In this document: in pieces, positions 57,870 through 64,000 of the stretch
How the letters are laid out: each line of letters opens with the position of its first letter
Numbering within the stretch: the stretch's first letter is position 1
NCBI RefSeq assembly: GCF_900112045.1
Contig: NZ_FOJW01000013.1
Coordinates: forward strand, 26,605-90,604
DNA: 64,000 bases
Origin: Lentibacillus halodurans
Lineage (GTDB): Bacteria > Bacillota > Bacilli > Bacillales > Amphibacillaceae
Direction: 5' to 3'
Made by a program: the position numbers and the translations under genes
The notes under the pieces: generated by a model
What the model saw: the letters and a program-made list of their open reading frames with translations, nothing else
The model's database searches: none
What the model was told of the DNA's origin: nothing

Positions 57870-57990
57870 ATAGTGCAACAGATCCTATGATCCTTTTAAA
57901 ACTCGATTTGTTAATGGGGAAATTACAAAAGAAGAATTTTCACGAATGAAACAGGAATTAGAACAAAATCGAAAAAGGCTTGTTAAGTAA
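57870..57990 (+). pseudogene. SHOCT-domain fragment
   Basis: The last 29 codons read RFVNGEITKEEFSRMKQELE plus a basic end and stop, a typical C-terminal SHOCT motif. The codons just before (D-P-M-I-L-L-K) are in another frame, so a base has been lost, and no N-terminal part exists. Confidence 0.65.
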
Positions 57991-58001
57991 AGTGTGTAAG
58001 T

Positions 58002-58320
58002 TCAGATATATTTAAGAACCCGATCCTTTAATCGATCATCAACTAATAGCTGGTTAATGGCTAAAGACCAATTCTGAATGTGGCCACCTTCCCATTTGGA
58101 CTCTAATTCTTTTACACGTAAGAATAGAACTTTTAAGAGAGCGTTCTCGTACGGGAATGCTCCTTTTTTGTTACTTTGCGGAAGCTGGCATGTACACTTT
58201 CTACTGCATTGGTTGTGTACATGATTTTGCGTACTGCACTACCGTAATTAAAAAGCAGCTGAACGTGATCAATGTTCAGAACCCATACATCAACAGCACC
58301 AGGATAGGAAGACTATTTGT
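58002..58320 (-). pseudogene. IS256-family transposase, C-terminal remnant
   Basis: Minus-strand pieces read VRKIMYTTNAVESVHASFRKVTKK, then after a one-base shift FPYENALLKVLFLRVKELE and WSLAINQLLVDDRL to a TGA at 58002. The YTTNAIES block is a hallmark of IS256/Mutator transposases. The N-terminal two-thirds and terminal inverted repeats are missing. Confidence 0.8.
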
Positions 58321-58428
58321 TTAAAGGATTTATTATTAAAGTTATAATCTATAAGTGCTAAGTCCACAACAATCTTATCCTAGACATTAGAAATAGGCAC
58401 TAGTAAAGAAAGATTCCATTCCAACTTT

Positions 58429-59298
58429 TTATTTCTCGCTTTTATTTTCTAAAATTGAAAGAAATACTTCCAAATTTCTAGATATCCATTTATCTTTATG
58501 AATAGCAGTATATATCCCTAACGAATTATATCCTACATTAGCTTCCATTTCCTCAAGCTGATTTCTTTCTAACTCATCCTTAATAATGAAATGTGGTAGC
58601 ATTGATTTACCTAGTCCACATAAAACGTATTTTTTAATAGCCTCTACACTTGGCAGTTCTACTTTTAAAATTGAATCCTTTCCCTGCTTATTTATATACG
58701 CTTCAACTGCTGGTCTCCAACTACATGAGTATTCCGTGATGAGCATTGTTCCTTCAATTTTTTTCTGGTTTTCTTTTTTTACAGACTTTACTAGAGAAAG
58801 ATTTTCATTCTTTAATTTATTTTCAATTAGGTTTTTTCCCTTCCAATTAGATAATTCAATTAAAAGTGCAACATCAATATCACCATTCTTTAACTGATTA
58901 GAAAGATTGTCATAATCAAGTGATTTTATAACTAATTCAACTTTAGGATATTTTCCCATAAATTCCGATATGATATCAGGCAACCAATAAATCATTATGG
59001 ATTCACTTGCCCCAATAGTGAGTTGACCAGAAGGCATATCGTCAGAGGAGTTCAATACTTCTTTAGCCTTAGAATAAAGCTGAATAATATCTTCAGCAAA
59101 TGGAAGAAAGTCTTTACCTGCTTGGGTCAGTGTTATCTTTCTTCCTAATCGATCAAATAGTGGTTTCCCCAACTCTTCCTCCAATTCCTTAATGTGCCCA
59201 GTAACTGATGATTGAGCATATCCTAACTCATCCGCAGCTATTTTAAATCCACCCTTTTTAACAATTGTTATAAAGGTTATAAGGTGACGATGTTCCAT
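58429..59298 (-). CDS. LysR family transcriptional regulator
   Basis: 289 residues. HTH in GGFKIAADELGYAQSSVTGHIKELEEELG near the N-terminus, then the periplasmic-binding-like effector domain from about residue 90. Divergent to the flavodoxin-fold oxidoreductase gene, which it probably activates in response to a quinone, aldehyde or oxidant. Lower G+C than the left part of the window. Confidence 0.92.
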   Translation of the reverse strand: MEHRHLITFITIVKKGGFKIAADELGYAQSSVTGHIKELEEELGKPLFDRLGRKITLTQAGKDFLPFAEDIIQLYSKAKEVLNSSDDMPSGQLTIGASESIMIYWLPDIISEFMGKYPKVELVIKSLDYDNLSNQLKNGDIDVALLIELSNWKGKNLIENKLKNENLSLVKSVKKENQKKIEGTMLITEYSCSWRPAVEAYINKQGKDSILKVELPSVEAIKKYVLCGLGKSMLPHFIIKDELERNQLEEMEANVGYNSLGIYTAIHKDKWISRNLEVFLSILENKSEK

Positions 59299-59439
59299 TT
59301 TTCTTATCCTCCTTTAAATCAAATATCATTTTTATTGAATTAATTTATCAAATATATCTATTTTACTGAATTTAATTACTACTTTAAACTGAATATATAG
59401 CAAATTCAATAAAAAAATGAAAAGAGAGAGGGTTAAAAC

Positions 59440-60015
59440 ATGAGGATATTAACAGTTGTTACTCATCCAAGAGAAGATTCTTTAACTTTTAAAGTCGCTA
59501 AGCGATTTGTAGAGGGATTAAAGGATGCAGGTCATGAAACAGAGACATTAGATTTATATCGTAGTAATTTTGATCCCATGTTATGGGAGAAAGATGAGCC
59601 GAAATGGTCCTCTAACGAACAAAGTTTCTCTTCAGAAGTAGAAATAGAAATGGAAAGATTGAAAAAGGCTGATGCATTGGCATTTGTATTTCCACTTTGG
59701 TGGTGGAGTATGCCAGCAATGCTGAAGGGGTATATAGACCGTGTTTGGAACTACGGATTTGCATATGGACCAAATAAACTTGATCATCGACATGTATTAT
59801 GGCTAAGTCTAGCTGGTGCACCCATTGAAAGGTTTACAAAAAGGAAATACGATGAAATGATGGAACATTACTTTAATGTAGGTTTAGCTGATTATTGTGG
59901 GATATCCAGTTCAAAATTTCAACTTTTATATGAGACAATTGATCCAAAACCGGGATACATGGAGGACTGGCTTAACCAGTCTTATCAGTTAGGACTGAAT
60001 TATGCCAAAGAATAA
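59440..60015 (+). CDS. NAD(P)H-dependent oxidoreductase, flavodoxin-like fold
   Basis: 191 residues. VVTHPREDSLTFKVAKRF phosphate loop, LAFVFPLWWWSMPAMLKGYIDRVWNYGFAY for flavin and quinone binding: the NQO1/MdaB/KefF family, two-electron quinone or nitro reductases. RBS GAGAGGG 7 bases before ATG. The divergent LysR gene is its likely regulator. Confidence 0.92.
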   Translation: MRILTVVTHPREDSLTFKVAKRFVEGLKDAGHETETLDLYRSNFDPMLWEKDEPKWSSNEQSFSSEVEIEMERLKKADALAFVFPLWWWSMPAMLKGYIDRVWNYGFAYGPNKLDHRHVLWLSLAGAPIERFTKRKYDEMMEHYFNVGLADYCGISSSKFQLLYETIDPKPGYMEDWLNQSYQLGLNYAKE

Positions 60016-60126
60016 TAAAACCTCTTCCTTAGTCATGTGTAGAAGGGGTCTTATCAATACTCCTTCATTACCTACTAAATACTGTTTTCTTAATGAAGGA
60101 GTATAGTGTTTTTAAGACTTATGTTA

Positions 60127-60357
60127 CTACGAAAAAGTTTTTAGTCTTGCAACGCCTATAATTATAAAGGATATACAAACTAATTTTGCTACACTTTTAT
60201 TTTCATTAAAGAAATACATACCAATAATTACACTTCCTATCGAGCCAATACCCGTCCATATTCCATAAGCCACACCAATAGGGAGCAATTCAACTGCTTT
60301 TGCTAAAAATGAAAAACAAAGCGAAACCCCAACATTTATTTTAGAGCCTCTTTTTCT
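60127..60357 (-). pseudogene. SMR (EmrE/QacC-type) multidrug exporter, 5'-truncated
   Basis: Frame reads LCFSFLAKAVELLPIGVAYGIWTG then IGSVIIGMYFFNE and a final helix ending VARLKTFS. LPIGVAYGIWTGIG is the SMR signature. The first helix with the essential Glu14 is absent, and a stop precedes the fragment, so it cannot transport. Confidence 0.8.
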
Positions 60358-60380
60358 AACTTAACCTCAAAAAATGAAAA

Positions 60381-60415
60381 AACTCAAAAACGTTGGTATA
60401 TCAACATTTTTGAGT
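60381..60415. terminator. hairpin, probable terminator
   Basis: AACTCAAAAACGTTG and CAACATTTTTGAGT pair with one mismatch around GTATAT. T runs occur within the stem and after it on the minus strand. Confidence 0.6.
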
Positions 60416-60760
60416 CAATTAAAATCTTTAATCGAAACCTATTTTTACTTGGTAATACCGGTGGTCGGGGTCGAAATAGCAGGTAAAACGCTGATTTAAT
60501 AATGTTTTCCAGATAAATTGTGTAAAAAATGTGTAAATTAACTATATTATTTTGTAGAGTAGGTTTTATTTATTACCTGCTCTTTTTTTAGGAAAATTAA
60601 CTAAACTTCTTTAATATTCCTGTTCACTTAAATCATCAAAGCTGTTTACAATACTCCATAATTTCCCTGATTGTTAAATATGATTTTTCTATGTCATAGT
60701 ATGGTTGTAATGTGCAGCAAATGGCTTCTTTTATTTATTAGTTGCAGGAACTATATGTTT

Positions 60761-61666
60761 TTAATTCAAAAACCGATTTTGGGGCAGTTGGATTCCGCCC
60801 CAGTGGCTTATATTGCATTGGCCATATTCATTATCACCAACAGCAACCACAGTACCATCCGATTTTAGACCGACGGAGTGGGTACACCCCGCAGCAATCG
60901 ACACTATATCGCACCAATCATTTACATTACATTGACCATACTTATTCCAGCCCACAGCAACCACCGTTCCATCCGATTTTAGACCGATAGTATGTTTACT
61001 CCCCGCTGCTATTGACACAATACCGTGCCAACCGCTTACATCACATTGGCCCTGTTTATTCAAACCCATAGCAGTCACTTTTCCATCAGATTTAAGACCA
61101 ATGGTATGAAGATAACCCGCTTTTACCATCACGATATCGCACCAATCATTTACATCACATTGGCCATACCGATTATTACCCACTGCCATTACCGTTCCGT
61201 CCAATTTAAGACCGATTGTATGCCAGTCACCAGCTGCTACAGAAACTATATCATTCCAGCCTCTTACATTGCATTGGCTTTCATGATCTCGACCCACAGC
61301 AACCACCGTTCCATCCGTTTTAAGCCCAATGGTAAAACGCCACCCCGCCGCTACCGCTACAATATCACGCCATTCATTTACATCGCATTGGCCATTATTA
61401 TTCCACCCCACAGCCTTCACTGATCCGTCAGATAGAAGACCTATAGTATGAGCATTACCGGTGTTCGTAGCCAAATGAACATTACCAGCCGTAACTGCCA
61501 CAATATCGCACCAATCGTTTACATCACATTGGCCATATTTATTATCACCCACTGCCATCGCCGTGCCATCAGATTTAAGCCCAGCGGTATGACGATGACC
61601 CGCTGCTATGGTATCTTTAAACCAATTTTTCACTTTTAACACCTTCTTTTGGTAAAATGTATCCAT
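60761..61666 (-). CDS. RCC1/BLIP-II-like seven-repeat beta-propeller protein
   Basis: 301 residues with seven repeats of about 37-38 residues after a short charged N-terminus (KKVLKVKNWFKD). Each repeat follows DIVAVAAG-x-x-HTIGLKSDGTVVAVG-x-N-x-YGQC-x-V-x-x-W, and the second carries about 8 extra residues. RCC1-type repeats fold as a seven-bladed propeller, usually a protein-binding surface; BLIP-II of Streptomyces inhibits beta-lactamases. No signal peptide, so it stays inside unless exported by another route. One Cys per repeat in GQC is conserved. Weak ribosome-binding site. DNA repeats mirror the protein repeats. Confidence 0.85.
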   Translation of the reverse strand: MDTFYQKKVLKVKNWFKDTIAAGHRHTAGLKSDGTAMAVGDNKYGQCDVNDWCDIVAVTAGNVHLATNTGNAHTIGLLSDGSVKAVGWNNNGQCDVNEWRDIVAVAAGWRFTIGLKTDGTVVAVGRDHESQCNVRGWNDIVSVAAGDWHTIGLKLDGTVMAVGNNRYGQCDVNDWCDIVMVKAGYLHTIGLKSDGKVTAMGLNKQGQCDVSGWHGIVSIAAGSKHTIGLKSDGTVVAVGWNKYGQCNVNDWCDIVSIAAGCTHSVGLKSDGTVVAVGDNEYGQCNISHWGGIQLPQNRFLN

Positions 61667-61782
61667 TTTTTTATCCGCTCGAAAAAAACCTATTTTTATT
61701 CTTTACTTTTCTAGCTATTTTAACTTGTTCCTTTTGTTCAATAAAAAGACCAATCTCTTCTTAAAATTCTTATAAAAACTTA

Positions 61783-62148
61783 TTAATCGGTAATATCGTC
61801 GATCGCTTGAATAGCTAGTCCCAAAGCTTTAATTCTTCTATCTAAAAGCGTTCTTTGAGGACTACTACCTGTCTTTAACTTACCATAAACTCTCTCAATT
61901 GATGGATATAAACCAGTAAGAATGCTCCGAGCATCCGCTAGTTCTGTCTGAGTATAATTATGTTGCTTTTGATTCCAAACGTATTCTAATATGTCTAAAC
62001 CAATCTTACAAGCTTTGAGTCGTTTCTTTACTAATGTGGTATTTGCACCTTTCTGAGTCATTTGAGATAAGGCATTTTTGAGTTTACCGATTGTTGACTG
62101 GAATGATTTAATTGATTCCAATTTAACTTCATTTGATACCTTTTCCAT
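61783..62148 (-). CDS. small helical protein, unknown
   Basis: 121 residues, highly basic and helical (SFQSTIGKLKNALSQM, TLVKKRLKACKIGLDILEYVW, LLDRRIKALGLAIQAI). No membrane helix or known motif. Good site: GAGAGGATAC before ATG. Divergent to the double-MerR gene, so it could be its target. Confidence 0.65.
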   Translation of the reverse strand: MEKVSNEVKLESIKSFQSTIGKLKNALSQMTQKGANTTLVKKRLKACKIGLDILEYVWNQKQHNYTQTELADARSILTGLYPSIERVYGKLKTGSSPQRTLLDRRIKALGLAIQAIDDITD

Positions 62149-62320
62149 ATTAAAAGTATCCTCTCTTTCCTTATATAATTATTTTTCTCAACTCAATTTT
62201 AAGTATATCAGTTTAAAGAAATATTCTATTTTTATATTCAAGAATCTCTCTCTATAAGTATTTATGTTAATATAAAGTGAACTAAGGACTTTAAACTTTT
62301 ACTTGAAGGTTGTGCAGAAT

Positions 62321-63022
62321 ATGAAATATACAGTCAAACAAGTGACAGAAATAGTGGGTGTAAGCAATACAACGTTGAAAAGGTATGAAAAAAGTGGGCT
62401 AATTCCTCCTGTATTCTATACAAAGGGTCATCAGAGGAGATATGAAGAAATTCATTTGACAGCATTTAAAACGATTAGAAAACTCCTACAAGGATTTGGA
62501 ACACCTATAGCTTATAAGTTAATGAGGTTAGCAAAAGAGTTGAAATTCACTAAGGCACATTGGATTATTGCACAGGAGCAGAAGAAATTAGTAGAAGAAA
62601 GAGAGCAACTGAAGCAACACAAGGAATTACTATTAGCTTTACCCAACCAATCAATAAAAATTAATAGAATGCGTATAGGAGAACTTGCAAAATTCGTTAA
62701 TGTTGAAACATCTACTATTAGATATTGGGAAGAAAGAAATTTAATAAGAGGTATAAGAGATGATTCCAATGGCTATCGCTACTTTGAAGAGCACGAAGTA
62801 AAAAAAACAATCATTATTTCACTTCTAAGAAAGACAGTCTATTATATTGATAAAATAAAAGAAATTATAGAGGGAACTCATGATGAAGATCTATCCAATA
62901 TAAGAAAACATTATTCTCTCACGGAAAAGAAGAATGATATGTATTTGGCTAAACAATTAAATGCTATTTCTTTATATATGAGATATTGTACTGACTTAAT
63001 GGAAATCAAAAATGATAATTAA
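62321..63022 (+). CDS. regulator with two MerR-type HTH domains
   Basis: 233 residues. First MerR winged helix at the N-terminus (YTVKQVTEIVGVSNTTLKRYEKSGLIP), then a charged helix (LVEEREQLKQHKELLL), then a second MerR domain near residue 115 (MRIGELAKFVNVETSTIRYWEERNLI, GYRYFEEHEVKK). MerR proteins normally have one such domain and dimerise; two in one chain is unusual. ATG 62321 chosen, with GAAGG 11 bases upstream; the TTG 18 bases before it lacks a site. No ligand domain is recognised. Confidence 0.82.
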   Translation: MKYTVKQVTEIVGVSNTTLKRYEKSGLIPPVFYTKGHQRRYEEIHLTAFKTIRKLLQGFGTPIAYKLMRLAKELKFTKAHWIIAQEQKKLVEEREQLKQHKELLLALPNQSIKINRMRIGELAKFVNVETSTIRYWEERNLIRGIRDDSNGYRYFEEHEVKKTIIISLLRKTVYYIDKIKEIIEGTHDEDLSNIRKHYSLTEKKNDMYLAKQLNAISLYMRYCTDLMEIKNDN

Positions 63023-63740
63023 AAATATCTTTGAAGAGTGAATATGCCTCGTGAGAGTTAATCATTTTTCTTGTCAAATTTGCGGCTTACTTTCATAAAT
63101 GATCATATTTTCAATTTTGAGCTTTTCACAGCCTTCTATAAAAGCATTATCAACTATAAATACACATAGTTGTTTTATTTCACAAGTTTAAAAATAAGCT
63201 GTTGCGCAGTATAGGTCTATTATACATTATTGACATACGATTTTTTATCCACATTACTGGTCCAAGAAATTAATTATCGTAAAGAAAACTTTTATGGAAC
63301 TTCTCCCAAAGTAAGTCTAATGATTACATTTTTTCAAGCATTCAATCAATTTGAAGGTAGCATAATTGTCTTAACAGAAACAAAAGTGATACAACAAATG
63401 GATGAAAGGTGAAGCTCAGGTGTGAAAAAAGTAAAAGTAACAAAGTGTGGAACCTTTACTTGATACATCTTACAGATGTAGTGGAAGTAACATGAGACAG
63501 TTTAGTCATAGGAATTAAATAAAGACCTATTTGAATTTAATAGATTTTTACGCAAAATAAAATTAAAACAACGCAATTTAAAATCCATCTTAATCTACTT
63601 GGAATCATACATAGTTGAAGTATAAATAAAGTAATGTTATATTGATTATTAATAAATGACTCTGGATAGGTTTACACTAAGTTAGACAGATTCGTTAAGG
63701 TCATATAAGCTTGATTCAAATAAATCTGAGGAGAATCAAA
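63023..63740. other. gap, nothing recognised, ends at an insertion sequence
   Basis: About 700 A/T-rich bases. A 60-codon frame at 63230 has no ribosome-binding site or product match. The last 70-80 bases before 63741 probably belong to the left end of the IS3-family element (GGTTTACACTAAGTTAGACA at about 63668). Confidence 0.4.
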
Positions 63741-64000
63741 ATGACCAAGCGAAAAAGAAGAACATTCTCACAAGCTTTTAAGGAACAAATCATTCAGCTA
63801 CATGATGCCGGGAAACCAAGAGGTGAAATCATTAAAGAATATGATCTTACCCCTTCAGCCTTTGACAAGTGGGTTCGTCAACATCAATCCAGCGGCTCCT
63901 TTCAAGAAAAAGACAATCGTACACCAGAACAGGAAGAGTTGATCAAGCTTAGAAAAGAAAATCAAAAGCAGGCCATGGAGAATGATATTTTAAAGCAAGC
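63741..64000 (+). mobile_element. IS3-family transposase OrfA (partial, runs off the edge)
   Basis: 86 codons visible. KRKRRTFSQAFKEQIIQL then GKPRGEIIKEYDLTPSAFDKWVRQ is the helix-turn-helix of IS3 OrfA, followed by the leucine-zipper start EELIKLRKENQ. ATG has GAGGAGAAT upstream. OrfB and the programmed -1 frameshift expected between them lie beyond the window. The visible part is intact, so the copy may be active. Confidence 0.9.

Noticed and set aside
60440..60540. Possible phage attachment or tRNA-like end (GGTGGTCGGGGTCGAA region)
   Set aside because: No tRNA fold, no integrase gene and no second copy of the sequence in the window.

Overview
The window looks like a chromosomal segment of a moderately halophilic or halotolerant, spore-forming Bacillaceae (Lentibacillus/Virgibacillus/Oceanobacillus-like). 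Pointers are moderate-to-low G+C, strong GGAGG ribosome-binding sites with many TTG/GTG starts, a small acid-soluble spore protein (sspP-like), bacillithiol-dependent FosB, GbsR/GbsA/GbsB choline-to-glycine-betaine genes, a BCCT osmolyte carrier and a MifM-like leader in front of yidC. The genus is inferred from gene content, not from a marker gene.

Layout. 1-5 kb: aminoglycoside acetyltransferase-like GNAT (cut by the window edge), ketopantoate reductase-like protein, and a two-gene serine operon (class V aminotransferase + serA). 5-12 kb: small membrane proteins, HAD phosphatase, methyltransferase, fosB, two VOC proteins and several decayed genes (phosphatase without a start, cyclase with frameshifts, truncated GNAT). 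12-15 kb: ABC exporter pair. 15-17 kb: a NERD nuclease gene bracketed by two arrays of 21-bp degenerate repeats. 17-19 kb: sspP and a YczE-type membrane protein. 19-24.4 kb: osmoprotection block (opuAC-like lipoprotein, gbsR, divergent gbsA-gbsB). 24.4-25.5 kb: a second, broken NERD gene with its own 21-bp repeats. 25.5-31.4 kb: DUF1273 protein, Dph6-type ATPase, MifM-like leader + yidC, enolase-superfamily racemase/menC-like enzyme, ppaC, two unknown membrane-anchored proteins. 31.4-32.1 kb: an orphan 21-bp array and a 146-bp nested palindrome repeated 3.6 times. 32-41 kb: FAD amine oxidoreductase, CDF transporter, PAS-GGDEF cyclase, gtrA, and a sqdB-sqdX pair predicted to make the sulfolipid SQDG. 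41-49.6 kb: YczE-like and LysE-type membrane proteins, a MocR remnant, and a catabolic operon (CaiB CoA-transferase, HMG-CoA-lyase-like enzyme, SSF symporter, MFS carrier) facing a GntR/FCD regulator with two perfect palindromic operators. 50-54.7 kb: BCCT carrier, TetR, CocE-type hydrolase, with tandem palindromic operators. 55-64 kb: SDR/TetR and LysR/NADPH-oxidoreductase divergent pairs, mixed with remnants (aldo/keto reductase, SHOCT, IS256 transposase, SMR exporter), an RCC1-like seven-repeat protein, a double-MerR regulator and the start of an IS3-family element.

Most notable observations: (1) a 121-residue leader whose residues 69-90 resemble the B. subtilis MifM arrest region, followed by a hairpin that buries the yidC Shine-Dalgarno; (2) two independent NERD loci, each beside arrays of 21-bp units sharing a GATTTT core, plus an orphan array, which may be an undescribed nuclease-repeat association; (3) a sulfolipid (SQDG) gene pair in a Firmicute. 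No rRNA, tRNA or CRISPR array was recognised.
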